From assembly GCF_028875915.1 (NCBI RefSeq), contig NZ_JAPEHW010000006.1, positions 30,563 through 94,562 on the forward strand: a stretch of 64,000 nucleotides of DNA. The letters are read 5' to 3'. Under the pieces are notes generated by a model. The model saw nothing but the letters and a program-made list of their open reading frames with translations, made no database searches and was not told where the DNA came from. This DNA comes from Pseudoalteromonas sp. G4 (GTDB lineage Bacteria; Pseudomonadota; Gammaproteobacteria; Enterobacterales; Alteromonadaceae). A program made the translations under genes and the position numbers. Below are positions 35,682 to 45,322 of this stretch, piece after piece; position 1 is the stretch's first letter, and each line of letters begins with the position of its first letter.

Positions 35682-37547
35682 CTACATGTCGGCAATATAC
35701 GATTTTATGGCACTTTCAGCAATGGCGATTGCCCCTTCTTTTGTTAAATGCCCATAATCAAAAACTAGCGGATATTTATTCTCTTGATTAAATATAATCG
35801 CTTTACAGGATACCTTTTTATCTTGCACACAAAGAAATTCAACTGTTGAGATATAAGTTAAATTAGGGCTATCTATGTATTTTATATGTAGCTTTTTATC
35901 GATATCCAATATTGCTTCATCTAATGATGCATCTACAATATAGCCATTTTTATTGTGCCAATGCCTGTTAGCAATCGTTGATACTAGATTAGGCTGCCAC
36001 TGAGGCGTTGGTCCAATTAACAATACTTGTTGCACTCCGTTTTCTATAATCGCTTTAGCAAGTTTATCCCAATCATAGTTTAAGGCATCCTTTGCTTGAG
36101 TGAGGATGACAGTATGGGGGGGAGTCCTAATAATATACTCGAGTGCTTTGCTATTACTCATTTTACAAGCTTCAGCGCCATTGCCTTTTAAATGGTTTTG
36201 TTTAAATTCAGGAAAGTAAGGGTGGCAACCCGGTGATGCAAGCTGGGAAAAACTTTGCTCATTAGCTATAAATTCTCGAACTCCCAAAGATATGCCGCCT
36301 TTGTTAGACTTTAGACAGCTATTATCTACTTCAAATATTCCTGAACTTTCATGATTGTTTTTGGTGCTACACTTAAGCCAATAACCATCAGGATCAATTT
36401 TATATCCTTTATATTTCTCAACAAAATTAGCCTGTTCACTTATGCTAACTGGGCGAATTTCAAGTTTAGCTCCATGTGTTAAATAGATAAATAATGCGAA
36501 TATTATTGTGATTAAGTACGTAATTAGAGATTTTATAAACGTACTTTTGACTTTGCGACAGGGCGTTTCGATATACTTGTAAGATATATATGCGAGGCAA
36601 ATAGAGATCCCTATAGCTGTAAGAATACTCGGTAAGTTATTTTGTTGCCCTAAATAGACAAGTAGAACAGTTAAGGGCCAATGCCATAAATACAACGAGT
36701 ATGAAATATTACCGAAAAAATTCAGAATGTTTGAACGTAGCATAACCCATGAAAGGTTCAATGCGAGCAAAATAACTGTCGCTATAACTGGCACTGATGT
36801 AACTAGTGAAGGCCAAGCTAAGTTGTCTGAAATGAAAATGAGACTAAGAAAAATAGTTAGTATTGAAACACATCCCCATATGTTCTTTTGCTTTTCTTCT
36901 ATGTTAATAGGGTAAAAGAACGAAAGGCTACCAGCGAGCAATTCCCAAGAACGTGTCGGTAAGCTATAAAAACCAAGCGAAGGTTTCATATCAGTTAAGA
37001 TTAAACTGACAATAAGACAGGCTAATGTTGTTATTAAAAGCGTTAGTTTTACAAAGCGTAAAGGTAAATATCGCAATAAAGCGTATAAAAAAATAGGAAA
37101 GGCTATGTAGAACTGCCATTCTAAAGAGAGAGACCAGGTATGCAATAGCCACTTTTCTTTCGCTGCTAAATCGAAATATCCAGACTCTGTCCAATACACA
37201 ATATTGGATAGAAATGTGAGGCTGCTGACTATATGTTTTGCTAGTAACTGAAAGTCTGTAGGAAGTAGAAAGAACCAACCATAAAGCAATAATAAACAAC
37301 ATAGCACAGCAAGTGCAGGGATGATTCGTTTTGCTCTGGCAGTATAAAATTGATAAATTGAAAAAGATTTATTTCTGTACTTTTCATAAACTATCTTAGT
37401 CATTAAAAAACCAGAAATAACAAAAAATATATCTACACCAATAAAACCACCGGGTAAGAGATTTTCACCAAAATGATAGGTTACAACGGCAATAACAGCG
37501 AGAGCTCGCAAGCTATTAATATCATATCGAAAGGTTTTGTTAGTCAC
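35682..37547 (-). CDS. OafA/YrhL-type O-acetylase with C-terminal SGNH domain
   Basis: A 621-residue membrane acyltransferase. The acyltransferase-3 domain (1-345, about ten membrane helices) begins FRYDINSLRALAVIAVVTYHFGENLLPGGFIGVDIFFVISGFLM, with the catalytic His in TYHFG. The periplasmic C-terminal SGNH-like domain (about 390-621) ends with VFDYGHLTKEGAIAIAES, which supplies the D-x-x-H pair. Such fusions O-acetylate surface polysaccharides. It overlaps the flippase gene by 8 bp. Confidence 0.9.
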   Translation of the reverse strand: MTNKTFRYDINSLRALAVIAVVTYHFGENLLPGGFIGVDIFFVISGFLMTKIVYEKYRNKSFSIYQFYTARAKRIIPALAVLCCLLLLYGWFFLLPTDFQLLAKHIVSSLTFLSNIVYWTESGYFDLAAKEKWLLHTWSLSLEWQFYIAFPIFLYALLRYLPLRFVKLTLLITTLACLIVSLILTDMKPSLGFYSLPTRSWELLAGSLSFFYPINIEEKQKNIWGCVSILTIFLSLIFISDNLAWPSLVTSVPVIATVILLALNLSWVMLRSNILNFFGNISYSLYLWHWPLTVLLVYLGQQNNLPSILTAIGISICLAYISYKYIETPCRKVKSTFIKSLITYLITIIFALFIYLTHGAKLEIRPVSISEQANFVEKYKGYKIDPDGYWLKCSTKNNHESSGIFEVDNSCLKSNKGGISLGVREFIANEQSFSQLASPGCHPYFPEFKQNHLKGNGAEACKMSNSKALEYIIRTPPHTVILTQAKDALNYDWDKLAKAIIENGVQQVLLIGPTPQWQPNLVSTIANRHWHNKNGYIVDASLDEAILDIDKKLHIKYIDSPNLTYISTVEFLCVQDKKVSCKAIIFNQENKYPLVFDYGHLTKEGAIAIAESAIKSYIADM

Positions 37548-38850
37548 CCTTAATCTCTTTATTTTTTAAAATAGTTAACACACCGCTTGGTTTTATTTTC
37601 ACCCAAGCTAAGTATGATTTTACAGTAGTGTATGCAAACACACGTGTTTTTTTATTGATAAACAAGATCAGTAGTCCACTAGTACCATAAGCGAACACAC
37701 TGGCCCAAGCCGCGCCCTGTATTCCATATAATGGTATGAGTAACATATTTAGAGTGATGTTAACCAAAGCGCCAGAAACATGACTAACCAAGCTGAATTT
37801 ATACAGTTTTTCATTAATCAGCCATTTACTAAAAATGGCACGATGAAAAACAAATAATGTGGCAAATACATGAATAGACAATACAGAGCCTGCACTGCTG
37901 TAATCCATACCAAAAATTAATGATAATACTGTATCGCCCAAAATTAAGGTTAAGCAAATAATAATAAGGCTTATCAATGTAAATAAGCTCATTATTTTTA
38001 ATAATACTTGTTGATAGTGCTTTTTATCATTGGATATTTTTACTAAAAGAGGTTGGCAGGCATTAGCAATAAGGACTGGGAAAATAAACCATAATTCGCT
38101 TATTTTTGTGGCTGCTGAATAAAGGGCTAGTTGTTGTGCACCAAGCAGTTGATGAATCATTAATTGGTCGATTTTTAAGTATAGAACAGCGGCAGCCGCA
38201 GATAAAAATAACCAGCCTCCTTTTTTAGCTAGTGGGATCGCGAAGGACTTATGATTTACACTTTTTGCCATTTTTATTTTACTGGATGCAAAAAAATATA
38301 AAAGACACCCTATGAAAACGTGTTCTAGACAATGTAATAGTAAGATATATTGAATATCATTTTGCTTTACAACAAAGGCTATTTTAATTAGTAAAAAAAT
38401 TAACTGGGTTACTACTTTAATTTTTATTGCTAATAGGATTTGGTTATTTGCCAAAAAATAAAACTCGCAGACATTAAAAACGACAAAACTGCTGAAAACT
38501 AAACATGTCAGCACTAATAGTAAATGTTCAGATTGAGATAGGTAAAGGTATAAAGTGCAGGCTGTTAAACCTATCATTGCACCCACTATTCTTATTTTTA
38601 AAGCGTTGGTTAAAATATTAGATGTATTAAAAGGGTATTTAGTAAAAAGCCTTGCAACGATGTTGCTCAACCCCATTCTTGAGAATGGTAAAAATATGGT
38701 AATACTCGCTAAAGCAAATGAAAAAAGCCCGAATTCGGGCTGGCTATAATATCGTGTTATAGCAATAGTCAGAATGAGCCCTGAGAGTAAGGAGAGTGCT
38801 TTTTCTAGAATTAATATTGCTGAATTAAAAGCGCCTTGTCGCCAATTCAT
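37540..38850 (-). CDS. Wzx-type oligosaccharide flippase
   Basis: A 436-residue integral membrane protein with about 12 hydrophobic helices, starting FNSAILILEKALSLLSGLILTIAITRYYSQPEFGLFSFALAS, the usual MOP-superfamily N-terminus with YxxxxFGxFS. It has LYSAATKISELWFIFPVLIANACQPLLVK at mid-protein. It would flip undecaprenyl-linked repeat units across the inner membrane. It overlaps neighbours on both sides (8 bp and 4 bp). The fusion protein at 43020 holds another flippase-like region. Confidence 0.85.
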   Translation of the reverse strand: MNWRQGAFNSAILILEKALSLLSGLILTIAITRYYSQPEFGLFSFALASITIFLPFSRMGLSNIVARLFTKYPFNTSNILTNALKIRIVGAMIGLTACTLYLYLSQSEHLLLVLTCLVFSSFVVFNVCEFYFLANNQILLAIKIKVVTQLIFLLIKIAFVVKQNDIQYILLLHCLEHVFIGCLLYFFASSKIKMAKSVNHKSFAIPLAKKGGWLFLSAAAAVLYLKIDQLMIHQLLGAQQLALYSAATKISELWFIFPVLIANACQPLLVKISNDKKHYQQVLLKIMSLFTLISLIIICLTLILGDTVLSLIFGMDYSSAGSVLSIHVFATLFVFHRAIFSKWLINEKLYKFSLVSHVSGALVNITLNMLLIPLYGIQGAAWASVFAYGTSGLLILFINKKTRVFAYTTVKSYLAWVKIKPSGVLTILKNKEIKGD

Positions 38851-39854
38851 TTACCAACCTCAAAATCTACGTACTCAACTTTGATTTGCTTTAAATAAAC
38901 CGCGATACGATTAGGTGATTCATGTATAAAACCAGCATGGTAACCTTGCATTGTACTGATAAAATCATTTAATTCTTTTGGTGAAACCTTAATACTGCAC
39001 AGTTCTTTTTGTTGACGCACTAAGCCAAAGTCCCCAGGGGTAACGGGTTTAGAGTGTGATAGAGTTTTTTTAATGTGTGTTTTTATAACATCATCGAATT
39101 CGAGATGATATTTATCAAAGAGTATCGAAAACTCGGATAAAGGGTTCTCCACTAGCGATTCGTAAACTATAGGGTCTAAACTTTCCGAACGACACTTAGC
39201 TTCTATGAACCCTTGTAAAAAGCCAATTTGGTAAAAGTAATCTTTTTTCAGTAAAGCGGGGTATTTCTCTAATAGCAATTGAATTTCTTGATTGGAGAAG
39301 CGAGTTGCAAATTGATTTGCTTTATTCCAGCCAAGCGCTTTATAACTTTTGGCAACTGAAAATGGGTGCCGAATTAAGTAGGCTAAATTAATATCATGCT
39401 GAACAAGCTCTTTAATAATTAGAGGATTGACCTCTTTTATTACTGTAGTTTTACTTTCTTTTGGTTGTTGCCATTGTGTTGGAAAAGGAATGACTTTGTC
39501 GATTAAAAATAATTGAGCATTAAGTGCTTTGGTGATTAGGTTTGAGTAACGGGCCCAGTTTTCACATTGTGCTTCACTAAAAACACTGGCGCTTTGTTTC
39601 TTATGGTAAAAAAAAGCGGTTGTAATAGGTTCCCTTAGATATCTTACATTTTTAGCCATACCAAGGACTGAACCTACCCAGCTTGATCCCCCTCGAGGGA
39701 ATGAAAGTAAATAAATAGGCTTACTAGTTTGCTTATACTGCTTGTTGGCGTGTGCTATCAGCCTTGGTTTTCGAATAATTAGTTTAATCGCAGACAAAAA
39801 TAATTTTACTTTTTTTGGCAGTATGTTGATTGTTTTTTGTCTAATTGATTTCAA
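38847..39854 (-). CDS. Sulfotransferase-like protein
   Basis: A 335-residue protein with the PAPS 5'-phosphosulfate loop at residues 50-62 (LSFPRGGSSWVGS), followed by YLREPIT, and a likely 3'-phosphate motif NLAYLIRHPFSVAKSYKALGW. This is the family fold of carbohydrate sulfotransferases. It is the first gene of the minus-strand block and overlaps wzx by 4 bp. It suggests a sulfated surface glycan, a trait more often noted in marine organisms. The sulfate-donor synthesis genes are not in this window. Confidence 0.78.
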   Translation of the reverse strand: MKSIRQKTINILPKKVKLFLSAIKLIIRKPRLIAHANKQYKQTSKPIYLLSFPRGGSSWVGSVLGMAKNVRYLREPITTAFFYHKKQSASVFSEAQCENWARYSNLITKALNAQLFLIDKVIPFPTQWQQPKESKTTVIKEVNPLIIKELVQHDINLAYLIRHPFSVAKSYKALGWNKANQFATRFSNQEIQLLLEKYPALLKKDYFYQIGFLQGFIEAKCRSESLDPIVYESLVENPLSEFSILFDKYHLEFDDVIKTHIKKTLSHSKPVTPGDFGLVRQQKELCSIKVSPKELNDFISTMQGYHAGFIHESPNRIAVYLKQIKVEYVDFEVGK

Positions 39855-40121
39855 TCTGAATACCTAAATAATTATCAAGCTAATATAATACCTTGTGTTT
39901 TAGGTATAACAAAATAACTTAATAACAGAAGAAATACTCTTTAATACATATTTTTCTATGGCGATCTGAGCTATTTCAGCTAAAATAGCCGCTAACTTAT
40001 TTGTCATTAATATATGTTAACTATAACATTGACGATAATTTTCGTATTTTAACTTGTTTTCTTTAAATTTGCGTGTTTTCTTAGTAATGAAACTCGCATA
40101 GTGTAATAGGTATTTTTCATT
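39855..40121. other. Divergent promoter region between the sulfotransferase gene and wecA
   Basis: A very AT-rich gap of 267 bp between divergently transcribed genes, so it must hold promoters for both blocks. I find no JUMPstart/ops element (GGCGGTAG), no riboswitch and no convincing small gene. GAGCTATTTCAGCTAAAATAGC near 39968-39989 contains the inverted pair GCTATTT / AAATAGC. Confidence 0.5.
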
Positions 40122-41210
40122 GTGATAGCGAGTAGCATAGGGATTTTCTTTGGCTCCTTTTTGAGTTTGTTTTTCTTTCGAAAAGTAGCGCATGCTATTA
40201 ATTTGGTTGACTCACCTAATGAAAGAAAACATCACAAAGGCAGAATTCCTCTAATCGGCGGTTTAGCCATTTTTGTTGTAGTATTTAGTTACTTATACAC
40301 ATTCCCAGAAACAATTTCTTCATCATATATCTATTTAGGTTGTGCAGGTGTATTACTTGCTGTTGGCGTGCTAGATGACCTACTCGATATTAGCTTTAAG
40401 CTTCGGTTATTATTGCAAGTAGGTATTTCTGCAATCATGATGATCTTTGCAGAACTGATCCTTTTTGATGTTGGGCAGTTGGTAGGACCTTTTCAATTAA
40501 ACTTATCCTATTTAGGTTATGTGATTACCGTTGTTGCTGTCGTTGGTGCTATTAATGCGTTTAATATGGTCGATGGCATTGATGGTTTGTTAGGTGGTCT
40601 CGCGACAGTGACATTTGCTGCTATGTCGGTGCTATTTTATTTTTCGGGAAATACTGAGTTACTGGCATTTTCACTGACAATCGTGATTGCCACCATTCCT
40701 TACATTTTAATGAATCTTGGTATTCCGCTAGGGCAGCGCTTTAAAATATTTATGGGTGATGCAGGTAGTACGGTTATTGGTTTTACTGTTGTCTGGCTTT
40801 TATTAGAAGGCTCACAAGGCGATGTGAAAGCGTTAAGCCCTGTTACTGCCCTTTGGATTGCCGCAATCCCAATTATGGATGCTGTGTCTACGATTTCTCG
40901 CCGCGTTAAAAAAGGGCAATCTCCGTTTAAGCCTGACCGAGAGCATTTACACCATATTATGCTGCGCCTCGGAGTAGGACCTAAAAAAACATTGTTTGTA
41001 ATTTGTCTAATGGCAAGTGTGCTCGCTTCGCTTGGTATTATTGCTGAAATACTGGCTGTTCCTGAGTATGTTATGTTCTTTTCTTTCCTTGTGATGCAAT
41101 ATCTATACTATCGCGTTATGAGCCGAATTTGGCGTGTCACTGTGAAAGTGAGACGCTTTTTAGGGATTAATAAAAAACCTCGCCATCAGTCAGTTTTAAC
41201 AAGCAAATAG
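40122..41210 (+). CDS. wecA: Undecaprenyl-phosphate GlcNAc-1-phosphate transferase (WecA-type)
   Basis: Polyprenyl-phosphate sugar-1-phosphate transferase that starts lipid-linked glycan synthesis at the inner membrane. The 362-residue product has about 11 membrane helices. Motifs are LVDSPNERKHHKGRIPLIGGLAIF, LLAVGVLDDLLDISFKLRL (DDLxD), NAFNMVDGIDGLLGG, FMGDAGSTVIGF and the HIHH-like loop DREHLHHIMLRLG. GTG 40122 is the start. It heads the plus-strand common-antigen-like cluster with wecG, wzz, wzy, wecC and wecB. Confidence 0.93.
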   Translation: MIASSIGIFFGSFLSLFFFRKVAHAINLVDSPNERKHHKGRIPLIGGLAIFVVVFSYLYTFPETISSSYIYLGCAGVLLAVGVLDDLLDISFKLRLLLQVGISAIMMIFAELILFDVGQLVGPFQLNLSYLGYVITVVAVVGAINAFNMVDGIDGLLGGLATVTFAAMSVLFYFSGNTELLAFSLTIVIATIPYILMNLGIPLGQRFKIFMGDAGSTVIGFTVVWLLLEGSQGDVKALSPVTALWIAAIPIMDAVSTISRRVKKGQSPFKPDREHLHHIMLRLGVGPKKTLFVICLMASVLASLGIIAEILAVPEYVMFFSFLVMQYLYYRVMSRIWRVTVKVRRFLGINKKPRHQSVLTSK

Positions 41211-41226
41211 CAAATACAATTCATTT

Positions 41227-42243
41227 ATGAATATTCTAATAGTCACAAACATGTGTGCGACGAAAGAAAACCCGTCGCAAGGCATGTTTGTACGTCGTCA
41301 AACTGAAGCCTTAAAAGCGAAAGCTACAATAGAAAATATCGAATATTACCAAATGCCTTTAAAAGCAAGAGAGGCTGGCTCTTTTGCGAAACGGTATGGC
41401 TATTTTCTATTTGATTTCATAAAGCAATTTGTCTTCAGTCGAAAAACACTGAATATCATCCATGTTCATTTCTTTTTTCCGACGATAATACTGGCAATGG
41501 CATATAAGCTGTTACGAAATCCAAAGGTTAAAATTGTTGTCACTTTTCACGGTAATGATGTGTATTATTACCATCCTGTGAAGTGGTGGTATAAATGTGC
41601 GGCTAACTTTATTGATCACGGTATTTTCGTTAGCAAACAACTAAAAGCACGTTTTTTTAAACCAAACTTGCCGTCGAGTGTGTTGTGTGCGGGTATATTA
41701 CCCACGTTTAAATTGACGGAACATACAAAACACTATGACTTTATTTTTGTCGGTGCACTGGATGAAAATAAAGGGGCAAAGCGATTACAGAAAATTTGTG
41801 ATGCTTTATTGCCTGATTATAAAATTGTGGTTGTTGGCTCTGGTCCTGAACAGTCATATTTTTCAGAACAAAGCCATGACAACTTTACTTATTTTTCATT
41901 TTTAGAAGCGGAAAAATTAGCTGAACTATATTCTCAGTGCAAATGGCTTCTGAATTTGAGTTATAATGAATCGTTTGGTCTTGTCATGTCTGAGGCAATG
42001 GCGTGTGGCACCCCTGTCATTGCAACGCAAACAGATGGTGCCTTAGCGCAAGTGAACGATAAGGTTAATGGTTATATATTAGCGCAAGACGCTAATCTAA
42101 CTGAGCAGATTAAATCAATAGTAAATGGTGTGTCGCAAGGTGAATACCAAATGCTAGTTGATAGTGCCCTTAAAAGCTCAAAAGCTGCAAATATTGGGTT
42201 TGTTGCTCAATCTGTTTTAGAAATATATAGAAAGTATAAATAG
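41227..42243 (+). CDS. Family GT4 glycosyltransferase
   Basis: A 338-residue GT-B glycosyltransferase. N-terminal VTNMCATKENPSQGMFVRRQTEAL and VTFHGNDVYYYHP are typical acceptor-side features. The C-terminal donor domain has FIFVGALDENKGAKRL and the E-x7-E motif ESFGLVMSEAMACGTPVIATQTDGA. It adds a sugar to the lipid-linked intermediate made after WecA; donor and linkage are unknown. It lies 16 bp after wecA. Confidence 0.88.
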   Translation: MNILIVTNMCATKENPSQGMFVRRQTEALKAKATIENIEYYQMPLKAREAGSFAKRYGYFLFDFIKQFVFSRKTLNIIHVHFFFPTIILAMAYKLLRNPKVKIVVTFHGNDVYYYHPVKWWYKCAANFIDHGIFVSKQLKARFFKPNLPSSVLCAGILPTFKLTEHTKHYDFIFVGALDENKGAKRLQKICDALLPDYKIVVVGSGPEQSYFSEQSHDNFTYFSFLEAEKLAELYSQCKWLLNLSYNESFGLVMSEAMACGTPVIATQTDGALAQVNDKVNGYILAQDANLTEQIKSIVNGVSQGEYQMLVDSALKSSKAANIGFVAQSVLEIYRKYK

Positions 42244-42254
42244 TTGGAAGTATT

Positions 42255-42974
42255 TTGGTCGAGCCTATAAAAATAGCTGATATTCCTGTAATGCCGTTTG
42301 AATCTGTTGAACATGTTTTAAGTCATGTTTTTTCAGAAGCTGATTCAATAAAACCAGGTGTTGCAATCGCTATCAATCCTGAAAAGATTTTAAAAAGCTT
42401 AGAGTGCGAACAGGTTAAACATATTTTGCTTAACGCTACGGTGCAATACGCTGATGGCATTGGTGTTGTCAAAGCGATGGAAAAAAAATCAGGCAAAAAA
42501 TTGCAACGTATTCCGGGTGTAGAGCTTTGGTTAGAAGTTGTAAAGAAAGCGTCTGAGAATAATGGTTCGGTATATTTAGTTGGCGCGAAACCTGAGGTTT
42601 CTGAGAAAGCAGAACAAAAGTTGATTGATCAATTTAATATTAATATAGCTGGGCGCAGCGATGGTTATTTTAAAGATCGATCAGAGCTTATCGGTAATAT
42701 CATACAATCAAAAGCGGATGTCGTAATAGTAGCGCTCGGTTCGCCAAAACAAGAAGCCTTCATTGATGAGTGTAAAAAGCAACACCCTAATGCGTTTTAT
42801 ATGGGGGTGGGTGGTAGTTTGGATGTTTTAGTTGGTAATGTCGAACGTGCGCCTGAAGCTTGGTGTAAATATAACTTAGAATGGTTGTATCGCTTATTAA
42901 AAGAGCCAACACGATTGAAAAGACAAATCAAACTACTTAAGTTTGTTTATTTGTATTTAAGAGGTCGCTTGTAA
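42255..42974 (+). CDS. wecG: WecG/TagA/CpsF family glycosyltransferase (GT26)
   Basis: A 239-residue GT26 enzyme; WecG transfers ManNAcA from its UDP donor to lipid I. Visible motifs are AINPEKILKSL, YADGIGVVKAM (catalytic-region Asp), RIPGVELW, VYLVGAKPEVSEKAEQKL, VIVALGSPKQEAFI and GVGGSLDVLVGNVERAPEAWCKYNLEWLYRLLKEPTR. The presence of wecB and wecC, which make UDP-ManNAcA, in the same cluster supports the WecG role. TTG 42255 is the apparent start. Confidence 0.88.
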   Translation: MVEPIKIADIPVMPFESVEHVLSHVFSEADSIKPGVAIAINPEKILKSLECEQVKHILLNATVQYADGIGVVKAMEKKSGKKLQRIPGVELWLEVVKKASENNGSVYLVGAKPEVSEKAEQKLIDQFNINIAGRSDGYFKDRSELIGNIIQSKADVVIVALGSPKQEAFIDECKKQHPNAFYMGVGGSLDVLVGNVERAPEAWCKYNLEWLYRLLKEPTRLKRQIKLLKFVYLYLRGRL

Positions 42975-43019
42975 TTCATGTTTGAGAACTTCGAAATTAT
43001 CAGCGGACATTAAGCTTAT

Positions 43020-45071
43020 ATGAGTGCTTCTAAAAACTGTCAGTTAACTGTTGGTGTTTATATACCAACAAAGAATCGTTTAGAGCTATTGAAAAAAGCA
43101 CTTGATTCGGTTTTACAGCAAACTTATCAACATTTTAAAGTGTGTATTGTTGATGATGGTTCAACTGATGGGACTTTTGAGTATTTATCAAGTTTATCTC
43201 ATCCTAGCATTACGTTTATACGAAATGAGCAATCGATAGGTGCCTGTGCAGCCCGGAATAAGGCAATTGAAAGTTTAGATACGGATCTTGTTACTGGTCT
43301 TGATGATGATGATGTATTTTTGCCAACGCGACTTGAAGATTTGATTCAAATTTATGATGAAAAATTCGCTTTTGTTTGTAGTGGCTACTTTTGGGATTAT
43401 GGCGCTCATAAAAAATCTCTTTTTGCTAAAAATAAAGTAATCTCATTATCAAATGCGCTTGATTTGAATCAATGCTCGAATCAAATTTTAGTCAACCGTG
43501 AACGAGTGTTATCAGTAAATGGCTTTGACCCTAAGCTGCCAGCATTGCAAGATCATGATTTATGGGTACGTCTTATTGCAAAATATGGTGATGCGTACCG
43601 ACTAGGTAAAGAACTTTATATAGTTAATGATGATCGCGAGTTAGAGCGAATATCCTCTGTTCAGAATAAATTAAATGCAATTGATTTATTCGAGCGTAAA
43701 CATCATGCAATCATGTCTAAACGGAATATGGAAAACTTCTCCTTTTATCGCAAAAAAATAAAAGGCGATAAAATTTCGTTTTTAGAGCTGCTGACATCAA
43801 GTAAATATGGCTTGTCTAACTTAAAAATGCGCCATGCATTTTCACAGTCGCTAGAGTCTTTGTCTAAATTACGTTTGGATTATATGGCGCACGGCAAAGT
43901 GGAGCATATGAAGATGAATTGGTTGCTAACAGTGTTTGCTCCATTGTTAGCTACTGGGGGGCCTGGGGCCTCTCGTGTGATTTTACTTTCATCCTGTATT
44001 TTCTTCTTAGGGGCAAGCAATACAGCCTCATTTGGCAGTGACTTTTTCATTTTGATGTTGCTCAATACAGCATTCAGTCAAAGTTACGGTTTTTTTGTTC
44101 TCAAACAGGCTTACTTAAATAGCTTTAAAGGTATATTAAAGCAGTCCTTGGTTGGCTTGCTGGCATCCTCCCTAATTTTAATCGGGCTATTTCTCGCAGG
44201 TATAATAAGTAACCTTTACTTTACCCTAATGTTGTTAGGCGTTTTACATTTTTACTATGTTTACCGCTTTAAGCGCATAGCGAACCATGGCTTTGTGATC
44301 CTAGCGATTGCTGAATGTATGGTTTCTTTATCTTGCCTTTTGCTGCCTGCATTTATGGCATTTAATGAAGTAGAGCATCCCAACGCGCCTTACATTGTTT
44401 ATGTAATAGCGTGTTTTATCGGTTTAGTAGTTGTAGTAGCGTTGGACGACAAACCAAGTAATTCTGAATCTACTCGGATCCCAATTAAAAAGGTTGGAAA
44501 TATTGCTGTATCAACAACAGCAAGCATTTTCGCTGTATTTTGCTTCCCATTTATATCAAAAGAGATATTTGCACCAGAGACAGCTTCATACGTAGCGCTG
44601 GCTATTTCTTGCTTCTCAATTGCGATGTTAATACCAAGAACCTATGCAAATAAATCAATGAAAACAATGGCAGATGAGGCGCTAGATTGGGGGCAGTTGA
44701 GTAAAATCAATGCCCTTTATAGCAAAATTATATGGTTTAGTTGCTTTGGCGGTTTATTTTTTACGGCCCTCTATTTGACCGTGCTAAATGTTGAGTGGGA
44801 AATGGCGGTGGCGATCCCAAGTATGATCATGCTTATCTTTGTTTGTTCTCAATATGGTTTTGCTAACTTAACGTCCCTAAGTTTACACGGAGAGGAAGCG
44901 TCAGTTGCTAAGCTGAATTTATTTGTGTTATTGATTACCCTAACAGTTTTGTGCTTACTTTCAGTTGGGATTATCAATCAATCTAACTTGTATTTAATTA
45001 TGCCAATTTTATGCGGCAGCTTTGTTTTTAGAAACTATAAAGCAAAGAACCTAGCTTTAGGCAAATTTTAA
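43020..45071 (+). CDS. GT2 glycosyltransferase fused to a flippase-like membrane domain
   Basis: A 683-residue two-part protein. Residues 8-220 form a GT2 domain: GVYIPTKNRLELLKKALDSVLQQTYQHFKVCIVDDGSTDGTFEYL, VTGLDDDDVFLPTRLE (D-x-D) and LPALQDHDLWVRLIAKYGDA. From about residue 297 there are some ten or more membrane helices in a Wzx/MATE-like arrangement (LLTVFAPLLATGGPGASRVILL onward) through to the C-terminus. At 43903-43919 a GGAG lies 3 and 9 bp before in-frame ATG codons, so the membrane part could also start separately. The fusion may be natural or may join two formerly separate genes. Confidence 0.75.
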   Translation: MSASKNCQLTVGVYIPTKNRLELLKKALDSVLQQTYQHFKVCIVDDGSTDGTFEYLSSLSHPSITFIRNEQSIGACAARNKAIESLDTDLVTGLDDDDVFLPTRLEDLIQIYDEKFAFVCSGYFWDYGAHKKSLFAKNKVISLSNALDLNQCSNQILVNRERVLSVNGFDPKLPALQDHDLWVRLIAKYGDAYRLGKELYIVNDDRELERISSVQNKLNAIDLFERKHHAIMSKRNMENFSFYRKKIKGDKISFLELLTSSKYGLSNLKMRHAFSQSLESLSKLRLDYMAHGKVEHMKMNWLLTVFAPLLATGGPGASRVILLSSCIFFLGASNTASFGSDFFILMLLNTAFSQSYGFFVLKQAYLNSFKGILKQSLVGLLASSLILIGLFLAGIISNLYFTLMLLGVLHFYYVYRFKRIANHGFVILAIAECMVSLSCLLLPAFMAFNEVEHPNAPYIVYVIACFIGLVVVVALDDKPSNSESTRIPIKKVGNIAVSTTASIFAVFCFPFISKEIFAPETASYVALAISCFSIAMLIPRTYANKSMKTMADEALDWGQLSKINALYSKIIWFSCFGGLFFTALYLTVLNVEWEMAVAIPSMIMLIFVCSQYGFANLTSLSLHGEEASVAKLNLFVLLITLTVLCLLSVGIINQSNLYLIMPILCGSFVFRNYKAKNLALGKF

Positions 45072-45322
45072 GAATATTGCAAAACTTGATATATCAAAGC
45101 AATGTAATCTAAGTATTATGGCAATATTACAGTTATCGAACTTAACTTCTAGGTATTTATAGTAAAAGTACACAATATTGAATTCAGCCAATAAAAATAC
45201 TTATGACACTAAATATTAGAGATATTCAATGGTAACATAAGGCCTTGTTTGAGATGCTCAGCTTCAAATTAGTTAAAGCTGGATGCATAAAGAGTTTTAT
45301 TCGGTAAAAGAGCAAATCCTGT
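45072..45322. other. Spacer before wzz
   Basis: A 251-bp AT-rich gap with no open frame I would support. AGCTTCAAATTAGTTAAAGCT near 45259-45279 can form a small hairpin. It probably carries a promoter for wzz-wzy, but no clear -35/-10 pair stands out. Confidence 0.4.
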
